Below, in pieces: positions 6,356 to 14,556 of a stretch of 26,347 bases of DNA. The first letter of the stretch is position 1; each line of letters begins with the position of its first letter. Position numbers and translations under genes: made by a program. Source of the stretch: a virus; the IMG/VR virus record IMGVR_UViG_3300009093_000115, positions 1 to 26,347 of that record. The stretch is one strand, 5' to 3'. The notes below the pieces were generated by a model, which worked only from the letters and a program-made list of their open reading frames with translations, did no database searches and was not told the origin of the DNA.

Positions 6356-6880
6356 ATGAAAAACAACGACATCACTGATCTTTTTCCATATCTCCACGAA
6401 AATAATTTACGGGAACTTAAGACCGCACAGAAGCAAGTTCGCAAGGGACTGAAGGTAGACGGCAAAGTAGTAGACGGTTTCTATTTTCACGGAGATGGGA
6501 ATATCTATTTCAGAAAGTCGGACAGTGACGATCGGATACAGTACCGTAATACAGAGGCTGAACATGCAGCTACGCAAGGAGCGGCCTACAGGGCCTATTT
6601 CGATGATGAGACCCCAATCCCCGCTGATCTGAAGGACCTGGAGAACTTGCTTGTGAGGGCACAGCAAGCAGAGAAAAGAGAGAAAGACGCGGCACAGCTG
6701 CGCGGTGTCACCAATCCAAACGCCTTGCCTGCCTATGAGGAGGATGAAGATACGCTTGAAGAGGGAACAGGCGAACCGGGCGAAACGAGCGTGTCGGCTG
6801 AAGACCTTGCCAAAAAACTGGCTGACGTAGACGGCAAGATGAAAAGGAGAGGCGGTAAGCCTGCCGAGGGCAACGCCTAA
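6356..6880 (+). CDS. Hypothetical acidic protein in the head-tail region
   Basis: The 174-aa soluble protein has a compact N-terminal part (residues 1-70, including VDGFYFHGDGNIYFRKSDSD), a middle with a helix rich in Gln/Lys/Glu (LENLLVRAQQAEKREKDAAQ), and an acidic Glu-rich linker (EEDEDTLEEGTGEPGE). It ends with a basic helix, KKLADVDGKMKRRGG. Between capsid and sheath, head-completion or neck proteins are expected, but I see no diagnostic motif. The order does not rule out a scaffold or chaperone. It starts 55 bases after the secreted protein, with no terminator in between. Confidence 0.6.
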   Translation: MKNNDITDLFPYLHENNLRELKTAQKQVRKGLKVDGKVVDGFYFHGDGNIYFRKSDSDDRIQYRNTEAEHAATQGAAYRAYFDDETPIPADLKDLENLLVRAQQAEKREKDAAQLRGVTNPNALPAYEEDEDTLEEGTGEPGETSVSAEDLAKKLADVDGKMKRRGGKPAEGNA

Positions 6881-6911
6881 TACAATCATTACAAAAAAGT
6901 AACGTTCAAAT

Positions 6912-8309
6912 ATGGCCAGTCACAAAATACGCATAACCCTTGCCACGAGTGGCGCGGGTCTCCCGGTCAACCGTACGGGGGTTATGGGAATGGTGATCCA
7001 GGGAGTCGCGGTTGCGGGTAAATTGGTACTCGATCAGACCTACAGCCTGACAAAGCGTTCAGACATGGCTACGTACGGTATAGACGCTGCGTACGATGTG
7101 GCCAACGGTACATGCGTCTTTCAGCAGATATCTGAATTCTACGATCAGGCGCAAGACGGGGCGCAGTTGTGGATACAGGTTTGTGCAAAGAACACGGCAT
7201 TCGCTGCATACGTACAATCTGCGGCATTTACGAACTTCTTGACGAATACCAAGAACGCCGATCCGAGCCGACAGGCAAAGATCATCGGTCTATGCTATGC
7301 GCCGCCGACCCTGGCCAATACTGGCGCGACTGATTTTCCACAGGACGTAATTGATACGTTAATGGACGCACAGATTGTTCAAAAGAACCATTTCGAGATC
7401 GGTCTTACCTACGGTGTGATCGTGGACGGATACAACATGAAACAGGGCATCGATGCCGGTACGATAAGCACACAGGCCAATAACAGCGCATATGCCATAT
7501 CGCTATGTATTACCGGCTCGCAAGCCAATGGCGTATCCGCCGTCGGTGCGGCACTTGGTAAGTTCGCCCGTATCTCCACCGGTCGCGGTATTGGTGCGGT
7601 AGCGGATGGTGCCCTGGCTATTACACAGGCTTTTCTCACCAACGGCATTGCGTACTACGCGGGTGGTACAGCTCTTACTGTTGGTGATGACTATCTGGTA
7701 GTGGGCGGCGCAGTCACCTATAACGGTGCGAACTACAACCCTGGCGACGTGATCACCTGTGTTCTTGGACACACTGACTTTACACTTCCTGCGGGATCAG
7801 CTGGATATTTATCCTTTGGCGCTATACCGATAAAGACAATCGGAGTTACGGAAGGATTGTCCCAAGATGACATTGACACGCTGGGCGATAAGCAGTATTT
7901 TTTCATTACGCCGGTGGAAGGTATCCAAGGACTTTACTGGAACGACGGTGCAACTTGTACCGGCACGGATCAATTTTTCTGCTCGATGGAATACATGCGG
8001 GTTGCCTGTGATCTTGCATACGACGCCAGGGCCTTTTTCACGGCGCTACGCGGCCTGAACTTACCACAGGATGTACAGACAGGGGCACTTGATCCGGTGT
8101 TCTGTAGGACCAAGGAAAGCACCTTTACGACGAAGTACATTACTCCGTTGACTTCCGCCGCTGGCTCCGGAGATATTACGGACGCTTCTATCACAGTGAG
8201 CGGTCCTACCTACGGCCAGGATGGTCAGCTCGATTTCGATCTTGAATTTATCCGGTCTACCATTCTGGGTGATGTGATTGGTACGATCGGTCAAACTTTA
8301 ACACTGTAA
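6912..8309 (+). CDS. Contractile tail sheath protein (DUF2586-like)
   Basis: The 465-aa protein precedes the tube gene, the standard sheath-tube order of contractile tails. It begins MASHKIRITLATSGAGLPVN with a Gly-rich N-terminal domain. Its C-terminal part contains FFITPVEGIQGLYWNDGATC and EYMRVACDLAYDARAFFTAL, where sheath proteins cite a 'this event' strand followed by helices. It ends in YGQDGQLDFDLEFIRSTIL-GDVIGTIG, matching the extended C-terminal arm through which sheath subunits interlock. The length and pattern fit the Bacteroidota sheath family annotated DUF2586 (family recalled, not searched). Contraction of this sheath around the tube would drive injection. Confidence 0.8.
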   Translation: MASHKIRITLATSGAGLPVNRTGVMGMVIQGVAVAGKLVLDQTYSLTKRSDMATYGIDAAYDVANGTCVFQQISEFYDQAQDGAQLWIQVCAKNTAFAAYVQSAAFTNFLTNTKNADPSRQAKIIGLCYAPPTLANTGATDFPQDVIDTLMDAQIVQKNHFEIGLTYGVIVDGYNMKQGIDAGTISTQANNSAYAISLCITGSQANGVSAVGAALGKFARISTGRGIGAVADGALAITQAFLTNGIAYYAGGTALTVGDDYLVVGGAVTYNGANYNPGDVITCVLGHTDFTLPAGSAGYLSFGAIPIKTIGVTEGLSQDDIDTLGDKQYFFITPVEGIQGLYWNDGATCTGTDQFFCSMEYMRVACDLAYDARAFFTALRGLNLPQDVQTGALDPVFCRTKESTFTTKYITPLTSAAGSGDITDASITVSGPTYGQDGQLDFDLEFIRSTILGDVIGTIGQTLTL

Positions 8310-8313
8310 GACC

Positions 8314-8748
8314 ATGCCTGATTTAAGTCCATTGGTACAAACGGCTGCCGATTATAAACTAATGATCGACGTTCCGATAGCGGGCGGGGCCTTTGCTGCA
8401 TTCGTTATTAAAACGGCGGATGCGCTATCGTACGACATCCAGGTGGAGGACGAAACGATCAACGCCATCAGTACCCCTTTTCCTATTGCTGAAAAAAGCA
8501 ATGGTAAGACCTACCGGGGGTCCCTGGCGATCCAGATGGGTGAGCTTAACGCCATACTGCTTTCTACCGGATACAATGACGCGTCTCAGCTACAGGGCTG
8601 TACGCTTGCCCTGACGGCCATTCAAGGAGGATTCGCCCGCATATTCCGGGGCGTGAATTTCAACACCGAGCGGTTGAGCATTCGAGCCAAAGATAAGCAG
8701 TCCATTGCTACTATGGAGTGGAAGGCGGTAGGTGTGAACGCAGCATAA
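8314..8748 (+). CDS. Tail tube protein
   Basis: The 144-aa protein directly after the sheath has the size and beta-rich pattern of contractile tail tube proteins: alternating strands (YKLMIDVPIAGGAFAAFVIK, YRGSLAIQMGELNAILL) and a central Phe-Asn-Thr-Glu strand near the end (IFRGVNFNTERLSIRAKDK). The start is 4 bases after the sheath stop. It should polymerise into the hollow tube on the tape measure. The call rests on the order sheath-tube-chaperone-tape measure more than on a single motif. Confidence 0.78.
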   Translation: MPDLSPLVQTAADYKLMIDVPIAGGAFAAFVIKTADALSYDIQVEDETINAISTPFPIAEKSNGKTYRGSLAIQMGELNAILLSTGYNDASQLQGCTLALTAIQGGFARIFRGVNFNTERLSIRAKDKQSIATMEWKAVGVNAA

Positions 8749-8757
8749 TTTTCGTAA

Positions 8758-8919
8758 CCATACATCACCAAGCAAGGTACATTTAAACACGAGATTTCTT
8801 TTCTTCGTCAGACCATAGACCCGCGTAACCGGGAGACGCTGACAACGATTCCCGCAAAGGTAAAGGCGCACTTTAAAGAGCTGAACCGGCTCGACAAGAG
8901 CCAGCACAAGCTACACACC
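8758..8919 (+). other. Coding-like in-frame stretch upstream of the chaperone ATG, with no normal start codon
   Basis: The reading frame of the chaperone gene stays open from the TAA at 8755-8757 to the ATG at 8920, giving YITKQGTFKHEISFLRQTID...PRNRETLTTIPAKVKAHFKELNRLDKSQHKLHT, which looks like real protein. No ATG, GTG or TTG occurs in it. The best non-standard candidates are ATC at 8764 and ATT at 8794. The true N-terminus may therefore use a rare start, or an ATG may have been lost. Confidence 0.5.
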
Positions 8920-9240
8920 ATGATCACACAGACCTTTCGCAAGTTCACCTTTACGAAGGTGGAGAGAAAGGAAAACGATCCGCTGCCGCAGCCCCTTGAC
9001 GGGGAGCCTATCACTGAAGAACAGCTGAGGTATAAGATAAAGATGGAGCTGGACGATGAGGCGATATATGATCTGACATGTGCCTTTATCAAAACCATGT
9101 CCATACTGGAAGATCGGGGGGACTTCGATCAGCAAACACAAAGCGAAATACTGGCCGACAGCGGCGCTCTGTACAAGTTCGGCATGTGGGTGCTGGGCGA
9201 GAAAATAGCCCCTTTTTTTCTGAGTTTGCACGAGACCTGA
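8920..9240 (+). CDS. Tail assembly chaperone, short (frame-0) product
   Basis: From the first ATG the product has 106 aa; the frame probably starts further upstream (see 8758-8919), giving up to 158 aa from 8764. Residues such as YKIKMELDDEAIYDLTCAFIKTM and the position between the tube and the tape measure fit the gpG-type tail assembly chaperone, which binds the tape measure during tail assembly. Just before its stop the frame contains a CCT TTT TTT CTG run, the expected place for a -1 slip into the longer gpGT-type product. No membrane segment or signal is present. The family identification is positional plus the frameshift signature. Confidence 0.65.
   Translation: MITQTFRKFTFTKVERKENDPLPQPLDGEPITEEQLRYKIKMELDDEAIYDLTCAFIKTMSILEDRGDFDQQTQSEILADSGALYKFGMWVLGEKIAPFFLSLHET
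9213..9219 (+). promoter_or_regulatory. Candidate -1 ribosomal frameshift site (T TTT TTT)
   Basis: A run of seven T is read in frame as T TTT TTT, where both P- and A-site tRNAs can re-pair after a -1 shift. The downstream -1 frame immediately gives SEFARDLNRANKDEER and stays open to 9476. Frame 0 ends 21 bases downstream at TGA 9238-9240. No stimulatory hairpin or pseudoknot was identified by eye. Confidence 0.65.
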
Positions 9241-9476
9241 ACCGCGCAAACAAGGACGAAGAAAGAGCTGTCACGGAGCTACTGGCTCGAAACCCGATGT
9301 TCTATCAGACATCTATGTTTCGAGCTTTTCTGCATTATGGAGATGAAAAGATAGACAACCTGGGATACGATGAATTCATAGACAGTTCCATTATGCTTAA
9401 GGAAGTATTGAAAGTGTTTCATGCTCCTTATATCAAGAAGGAAGACGTAAACATACAAACAGACCCTAATGGCTAA
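9219..9476 (+). CDS. Tail assembly chaperone, -1 frame extension (gpGT-like T part)
   Basis: This frame has no suitable start of its own near the overlap but encodes a convincing protein after the slippery run: about 85 aa with ERAVTELLARNPMFYQTSMF, YGDEKIDNLGYDEFIDSSI and VFHAPYIKKEDVNIQTD. Joined to frame 0 it gives about 185 aa from ATG 8920, or about 237 aa if translation begins at 8764. It ends 8 bases inside the tape measure start (9469), the usual tight junction in tailed phages. An ORF reading from 9078 in this frame would begin with Cys/Arg-rich residues that are out of frame with the real protein. Confidence 0.65.
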   Translation, partial: SEFARDLNRANKDEERAVTELLARNPMFYQTSMFRAFLHYGDEKIDNLGYDEFIDSSIMLKEVLKVFHAPYIKKEDVNIQTDPNG

Positions 9477-11280
9477 TTACGGCATTACATTCGAAGTTAC
9501 TGGAAAGTCCGTCCAGGAGATGGCCAAAATCGAAGAGGCTCTTAAAAAGCTTGGCGTGACCGCACAGCGCGAAACGACAAAGGTAGAGGATGCTGTTAAA
9601 CACGCCGATGATACTTTCGCCAAATTGCAACGTCGGATAGTAGAAGTTTTTGCAATTGAAAAAGTGAGGGAGTTCGCCAAAGAGGTACTGCATGTAACGG
9701 CTGAATTTGAAGGATTCGATAATAGGATCAAGTACGCGTCTGAGAATACGACTGATGCGATCAATAACATGCAGTTCCTGCGCCGGGAAGTGGACGCGCT
9801 ACATCTTCCCATGCGGCAGGTATACGAGGGCTTTAGTGAGATGGAAGCGGGTCTGAAAGGAACGGGTATAGAGGGACAACGACTGCGCAATTTGTTTGAA
9901 GGTATCAGTACTGCTTCTGCTACGCTTCACTTGCCCGAGTACCAACTACAGCGGACGCTGTACGATCTAAAGGAGATTGGGGAGATCGGTCTAAACATGC
10001 GTATTGAGCGCTCTCTTGGTACGGCTCTCCCTGGTATAGGTAAGATCGTCAAAGATACTTTTGGTAAATCCATGCACGAGCTTCAGCTGGAAGGCATGAG
10101 CGGAGCCGCTTTCCTGGACAAGCTGGGACCTGCCTTGAAGAAACAATTTGAAAGCGGCCTTGCGGCTTATGGTGAGAGCTTGCAGGCAAAAATGGCTGAC
10201 ACGGGGAACAGGTTCCTACAGATGCAAATAGATATGGGCGAAAAACTGAAGCCGGTGTACATCGCACTGATGGATACGCTTATCGCCTTGATGGATAAGG
10301 TAGGCGGTTTTGTCGGATTCTTGAACAATCATTCCGGGGCATTAGAGAAGCTTTGGCACATGGTAGAGATAGGAGCTATCGCATGGGGTGTCTATAAAGC
10401 GGGGCTTATAGCCGTAACAGTTGCCGAACGAGTACATACAGCAGCTTTATCGGCAATGACAGTGGCATCCTACTCAGCAGAATTCGGAACAGCGGGACTA
10501 TCATTCGCATTAGGTGAATTGGGCATATCGCTGTCTACCATAGGTTGGGGTGCCATAGCCGTTGCCGTGGGGGCCATTGTGTACGCGTTCATGCAATGGA
10601 ACGATGAAATGGATAAGACGGTCGAAAAGATAAGCGGTCTAAAGAACATAGGCAGAGATTTCGACCAGACGAACGATACGTATCAGAAGCTAATAGGGAG
10701 GTTCGAAGCATATCAGAAAGACCCCACTAGTTTTACATCTGGTGAAGTGGAGTCCCTGGCGGTTGGTCTGAAGAACCTGCAAGATCAGCAGCACGCTAAC
10801 TTAGTAGGTGACATAAGCCCTCATGCGGCCAAGATACAACAGGCAGTAGATAGTATCGACATGGCAAAGCCGCTACAAGTAGCTACTCCGTTGGGATACG
10901 CAGATGTCGCCAAGGAAGACAATCCCCTATATCAGCGAATGACTGCTGCTGCCGATTCGCTGAATCACATAGAAGTAATATCCAGGGATCAGCAGGATAA
11001 AATTACGAAAGCACTTGCAACGCCCGCACTTTCTAAGGCACTGAAAAACTCAAGTAAAATAAGCTACGATCCTATTAACGAAGCAGCCAATAAGTCATCG
11101 CACTTATCGGGAGTAGAAGGAGGTCTTGGACAGGCAAAGGTCATAAATATAAGAATAGACACTGTTCAAAAGAACGTTGTCACCAATAGCAAAGACCTAG
11201 TGAGACATGCAGAGGAAGCGGTAGACTTTATAGTACGTGCAGCAAACAATTTTGCAGAATCACAACAGGGGACATACTGA
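9469..11280 (+). CDS. Tape measure protein
   Basis: The 603-aa protein has a long helical N-terminal part (VTGKSVQEMAKIEEALKKLG; coiled coil to about residue 200), two adjacent hydrophobic segments at about 300-318 (MVEIGAIAWGVYKAGLIAV) and 345-377 (GELGISLSTIGWGAIAVAVG), and a helical C-terminal tail. It follows the chaperone and precedes the baseplate genes. This matches tape measure proteins, which set tail length and help DNA pass the inner membrane. It is relatively short, which by the usual proportionality suggests a tail of roughly 90 nm; that figure is an inference. It overlaps the chaperone by 8 bases and the next gene by 1. Confidence 0.85.
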   Translation: MANYGITFEVTGKSVQEMAKIEEALKKLGVTAQRETTKVEDAVKHADDTFAKLQRRIVEVFAIEKVREFAKEVLHVTAEFEGFDNRIKYASENTTDAINNMQFLRREVDALHLPMRQVYEGFSEMEAGLKGTGIEGQRLRNLFEGISTASATLHLPEYQLQRTLYDLKEIGEIGLNMRIERSLGTALPGIGKIVKDTFGKSMHELQLEGMSGAAFLDKLGPALKKQFESGLAAYGESLQAKMADTGNRFLQMQIDMGEKLKPVYIALMDTLIALMDKVGGFVGFLNNHSGALEKLWHMVEIGAIAWGVYKAGLIAVTVAERVHTAALSAMTVASYSAEFGTAGLSFALGELGISLSTIGWGAIAVAVGAIVYAFMQWNDEMDKTVEKISGLKNIGRDFDQTNDTYQKLIGRFEAYQKDPTSFTSGEVESLAVGLKNLQDQQHANLVGDISPHAAKIQQAVDSIDMAKPLQVATPLGYADVAKEDNPLYQRMTAAADSLNHIEVISRDQQDKITKALATPALSKALKNSSKISYDPINEAANKSSHLSGVEGGLGQAKVINIRIDTVQKNVVTNSKDLVRHAEEAVDFIVRAANNFAESQQGTY

Positions 11281-11930
11281 TGCCAATATTTATTCAAAAA
11301 GCGAACCCAGACGTTAACTATGAAGGTAAAACGTTGCCGAGGGATAAAGCACCCTACTTTGGCGGTGAACCGCCGAGTGCAGAAGTGCCGTACAACGGTC
11401 TCGTACTACCTGAGCAAGGAATACAGGCGAAAAGCCCTACAGTAGATTTTACCAATCTGCCTCAGTTCGTATTTCTGGGCACGCTTGGCGCTGTTGCTAA
11501 TCCCTACGAAGGCTTTGAAGTAGGACCGCCTCCCGTAACCGGCGCATCTCTTCAAAACGGAGGCATAGTACTACCGGCTGATGTGCAGATAAGGATAAAC
11601 AGCAGGAAGGTAGTCAGTGAAGTAGGCATATTGGATGGAGTGGAAGTGACGCAGCACGTAAGACGACGGGGAGCCGTTATACGATTTGAATTTACGGCCA
11701 GGGCCTACAATGCTAATCAGTGGTCGTTTGCGCAGGATTTTATAACGGACTTGTATAACAAGATATACTTGCAACCGTATGTTATCTATGTGCAAAACAC
11801 TATGCTGAATAAGAGAGGCATTACGCAGCTCGTGTGCCTGGATCAGGACGAAGACACGGTAAGGGGAAGCATAAACATACCAATAACCATGACATTCAGG
11901 GAAAATATTCCAGGTAAAAGTTTAGACTAA
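11280..11930 (+). CDS. DUF6046-like baseplate/tail protein
   Basis: The 216-aa protein has a Pro-rich N-terminal third (YEGKTLPRDKAPYFGGEPP) and a beta-rich C-terminal part (VQIRINSRKVVSEVGILDGV, HVRRRGAVIRFEFTARAYN, ITDLYNKIYLQPYVIYV). It looks like the Bacteroidota phage family annotated DUF6046, recalled rather than searched. Between tape measure and hub sits the LysM/gp53-like or tail-completion slot of other contractile tails, so a role at the tape measure-hub junction is likely. Its TAA abuts the following ATG (11931) with no spacer. Confidence 0.6.
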   Translation: MPIFIQKANPDVNYEGKTLPRDKAPYFGGEPPSAEVPYNGLVLPEQGIQAKSPTVDFTNLPQFVFLGTLGAVANPYEGFEVGPPPVTGASLQNGGIVLPADVQIRINSRKVVSEVGILDGVEVTQHVRRRGAVIRFEFTARAYNANQWSFAQDFITDLYNKIYLQPYVIYVQNTMLNKRGITQLVCLDQDEDTVRGSINIPITMTFRENIPGKSLD

Positions 11931-12944
11931 ATGCACTTTGTAAGCGATCAACGGGTAACAATAGGTGATAAAGTCATTAACACGGTGATAAGCATACGTG
12001 ATAAGTTCGACTCTACGCACGTAGGCGCTACCTGTGAAATAGTAGTACCGTTGAACTGTGTCATAGAGTACGTTAATTCTGGATCGGGATACTTAACAGC
12101 TTACGCTTTGGACCTTTTCAAAACAGGTGATCCGGTTACTGTCGAAATGTGGATGATAGATGAATCCGGAGTCAATAAAGGGATAGTGCAAACGTTCAAA
12201 GGATACGTGTTCGATTTTAAAATGGGCATGCCCCTTACCATAAAGTGTATAGACTATTTGCCTTTGCTAGGTCACAATAAGACGATCAGTAATTATACCG
12301 GATCGTTGAAAAATCTAATAGAAACCATACTAAAAGGCACAGGCATAAGTCTTTTGCTCCCTACTCTCGATCTTCAATTGGTAAAGTGGTCATGTAAAAC
12401 AGTATCACCTTGGGGCATATTAGAGTACTTTAAAAAGGCATTGGGCATAAACATAACCCTTTTTGGAGATAAGCTATACATGAACGTTGCGTCCAATACA
12501 CTTAAAGTAGTCAACTTCGATAGTAGGACAAATGTTCATAGGAACGAGCTACAAATACCTGATGCGGTTTGGCAAGGATACAAAGTGAAAGCATGGTTCA
12601 TAAACAATAACGGTACACGCAATAGCTTAGAAGTAGGTGATCCAGATGGCCATTGTACAGATGTGTATTTTTATAAAGTCGCAGGCGGAGAACCAGTATA
12701 CAAAAGGCTGGCAGATGAAGCGCTGGGTAAATTAAAACAGCGAAAATACTCCGGGGAGGTAGGAGGGCTTCTGTATCCAGTGATAGGTCTATACGATAAG
12801 GTCGTATATAATGACTTTAGATATCCCGAGAAAAACGGTAACTATGTAATTACTTCTTATTCTCACACGTTCAATGATAGCGGAATATTAGTATCTATGC
12901 GATGGGCCTTCTTAACCGATTTTCTAAACTCTGTAAGTAACTAA
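11931..12944 (+). CDS. Tail hub protein (gp27 / late control D-like)
   Basis: The 337-aa protein follows the tape measure block and precedes the gpV-like spike, the normal position of the hub. Its pattern is an N-terminal beta domain (RVTIGDKVINTVISIRDKF), a G-x-V-F-D-F...L-T-I-K-C-I-D segment (about residues 91-108) and the downstream LVKWSCKTVSPWGILEYFKK helix. These resemble the gpD/gp27 hub fold, in which the tail tube docks on a trimeric ring. The C-terminal part ends in VITSYSHTFNDSGILVSMRW. The gene is visibly richer in ATA and A-rich codons than the capsid gene. No lysozyme domain is fused. Confidence 0.7.
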   Translation: MHFVSDQRVTIGDKVINTVISIRDKFDSTHVGATCEIVVPLNCVIEYVNSGSGYLTAYALDLFKTGDPVTVEMWMIDESGVNKGIVQTFKGYVFDFKMGMPLTIKCIDYLPLLGHNKTISNYTGSLKNLIETILKGTGISLLLPTLDLQLVKWSCKTVSPWGILEYFKKALGINITLFGDKLYMNVASNTLKVVNFDSRTNVHRNELQIPDAVWQGYKVKAWFINNNGTRNSLEVGDPDGHCTDVYFYKVAGGEPVYKRLADEALGKLKQRKYSGEVGGLLYPVIGLYDKVVYNDFRYPEKNGNYVITSYSHTFNDSGILVSMRWAFLTDFLNSVSN

Positions 12945-12948
12945 GCAC

Positions 12949-13509
12949 ATGGATGCAGGAAACAAAGAACAGGAACTAACGGAAGCACTTTTGAACATGA
13001 TCAGAGTAGCCAGCCGGAACCATACCGTTATCGAAGGAAAAATTGTCTCGGTGGATGAGACGGCCTGGACATGTGATGTGGAAGTCAATGACGGAGTAAC
13101 TTCTATGACAGTAGGTGATGTACCACTAGAAACGCTCACTAATAACAAGGCAACCTTTATATTTACCCCTAATAAAGGGAGCGACTGTTTGCTGGTGTTC
13201 AGAGATGGCAATCAGGACCGTCCGCAGCTCTTAAAGATTCAGTCTGCGAGGGTTATATCTGCTGCTCCCACGGAAAAATGGGTGTTCGGAAAAGGCGATC
13301 AGGGAGGAATTGTACTTGTAAATCCGTTGACTGAACATATTAATACCGTGGAAGAGGATTTGAATGAGCTGAAGACCCTTATTAGCTCATGGGTGCCCGC
13401 CCCTGGCGATGGGGGAGCTTCTTTGAAAGCATTGCTGTCAGAATGGTTTGCCTCTAAAATAACGCCTACAACGGCCGAAGACCTTGCCTCTAAAACCATA
13501 TTCCAATGA
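12949..13509 (+). CDS. Baseplate spike protein (gpV/gp45-like)
   Basis: The 186-aa product has an N-terminal helix (TEALLNMIRVASRNHTVIEG), then an OB-fold-like beta region (GKIVSVDETAWTCDVEV, DVPLETLTNNKATFIFTPNK), and a second part with a coiled coil (VEEDLNELKTLISSW). OB-fold plus trimeric needle is typical of gpV-type baseplate central spikes, and the position right after the hub supports this. It ends in an ATGA overlap with the wedge gene (13506-13509). A metal-binding HxH tip motif is not obvious, so the needle tip may be another protein. Confidence 0.65.
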   Translation: MDAGNKEQELTEALLNMIRVASRNHTVIEGKIVSVDETAWTCDVEVNDGVTSMTVGDVPLETLTNNKATFIFTPNKGSDCLLVFRDGNQDRPQLLKIQSARVISAAPTEKWVFGKGDQGGIVLVNPLTEHINTVEEDLNELKTLISSWVPAPGDGGASLKALLSEWFASKITPTTAEDLASKTIFQ

Positions 13510-13808
13510 AAGATTTCGTATACAATATCGAGACGCAGGATTGGGATATACAAGACGGTGAGTTTGTGTTTGCTGACGAAGTGAGTGACCAGAATGGAGG
13601 GATAATTTTACTTGCACGGGCCTTTAATTCCAGCAATCCGATCCTTGGGATAGGCATCAACCAGGTTCGCGGGGGATCGGTTCTGCAAGCTAATTTCGAG
13701 ATGAACAGATGGGTACAGCAAGTGCGGGACGATGGGGGTAAAGCTGCCGTATCCACAAAGACAGATGCACAGCTGAACACAATATTCACCTGGACGGTAG
13801 ACTACTGA
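13506..13808 (+). CDS. Baseplate wedge protein (gp25/W-like)
   Basis: The 100-aa protein (MKDFVYNIETQDWDIQDGEF...) has the size and gene position of the gp25/W wedge component between spike and gpJ. Its beta-strands (GEFVFADEVSDQNGGIILLA) and the central GIGINQVRGGSVLQANFEMNR stretch fit a small baseplate protein, but the classic gp25 E-P-R motif is not seen, so the family is uncertain. It is coupled to the spike by ATGA and followed after 2 bases by the LysM gene. Confidence 0.5.
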   Translation: MKDFVYNIETQDWDIQDGEFVFADEVSDQNGGIILLARAFNSSNPILGIGINQVRGGSVLQANFEMNRWVQQVRDDGGKAAVSTKTDAQLNTIFTWTVDY

Positions 13809-13810
13809 CA

Positions 13811-14161
13811 ATGGCAAGTACCTATATAGTGAAAGTGGGGGATACGATCCGGGACGTGTGCATTAACGGCACGGGTTCTATGTCCAATTGGGACGCTATC
13901 CTTTCTGCAAATGGATTCGATACATGGACACCTTTGCTAACGGCTGGACAGGAAATAGTAGTACCGGACGGGGTTTTTATCGACACAAATAGTTTTGCAG
14001 ATAAGAAAGTATATCCATCGTGTAACAACGGACCGGCAAATATATTGGACGTGTTGCAGCAGGTGTTTGATATACTGGCCGACAGGTGGCTATTGAAGGA
14101 TGGATTCTGGGATGACACCGGCATATGGCTGGATACGGCAACGTGGATAGATAACCCATAA
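13811..14161 (+). CDS. LysM domain baseplate protein
   Basis: The 116-aa protein opens with a clear LysM domain at about residues 5-53: YIVKVGDTIRDVCINGTG, then a W-D-A-I-L-S-A-N-G-F segment and L-T-A-G-Q-E-I-V-V-P. LysM domains bind N-acetylglucosamine-containing chains or, in many contractile tails, hold baseplate parts together. The rest (about 65-116) is acidic and Trp-rich (DRWLLKDGFWDDTGIWLDTA). No catalytic motif is present, so it is structural rather than a lysin. Its position among wedge genes fits a gp53-like or peptidoglycan-docking role. Confidence 0.7.
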   Translation: MASTYIVKVGDTIRDVCINGTGSMSNWDAILSANGFDTWTPLLTAGQEIVVPDGVFIDTNSFADKKVYPSCNNGPANILDVLQQVFDILADRWLLKDGFWDDTGIWLDTATWIDNP

Positions 14162-14166
14162 CGACA

Positions 14167-14553
14167 ATGGCGCAGCAAATTATAAATAATCTAGAACAAG
14201 CCCCCGCGGTCCGTGCGGCTCTCAATGGCAACTTTACAGAGTTGTACGGAGCTATTCCGTTGCCTGTGAAGCTTCCAAATCAAGCAGCCAATACAAATTA
14301 CCCTATACCCCCTAATAACTTAATTCAATTTATACTGATCCAATGGGCTGAAGGCGACCCTGTTTTACGCATAGGCACGACTGCGGGCGGCAATGAGATC
14401 ATGGACGACACGCCTATAACGGTGGACATGGCGCAAGACCCGCTACCGGTAAACATCATGCGCCCAATAGGAGTAGATGGCATTCAGCTCTATTTCACAA
14501 TAGCGGGAGGCAATGTAAACCTGTCCCTTTTTATGTTGAAAAACATTTTCTAA
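14167..14553 (+). CDS. Hypothetical baseplate protein
   Basis: The 128-aa protein has a short helical start (QIINNLEQAPAVRAALNGNF) and a beta-sandwich-like remainder (NNLIQFILIQWAEGDPVLRI, VDGIQLYFTIAGGNVNLSLF). I recognise no family. It lies between the LysM protein and the gpJ-like wedge, with a 5-base gap before it and a 3-base gap after it, so it is almost surely part of the baseplate operon. A role as a wedge-to-fibre adapter or small beta-domain is possible but unsupported. Confidence 0.55.
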   Translation: MAQQIINNLEQAPAVRAALNGNFTELYGAIPLPVKLPNQAANTNYPIPPNNLIQFILIQWAEGDPVLRIGTTAGGNEIMDDTPITVDMAQDPLPVNIMRPIGVDGIQLYFTIAGGNVNLSLFMLKNIF

Positions 14554-14556
14554 TAA

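Noticed and set aside
9078-9218. Start at 9078 for the chaperone -1 frame
   Set aside because: The translation here (MCLYQNHVHTGRSGG...) is Arg/Cys-rich and antiparallel to the good frame 0 protein; protein-like sequence appears only after the T7 run.
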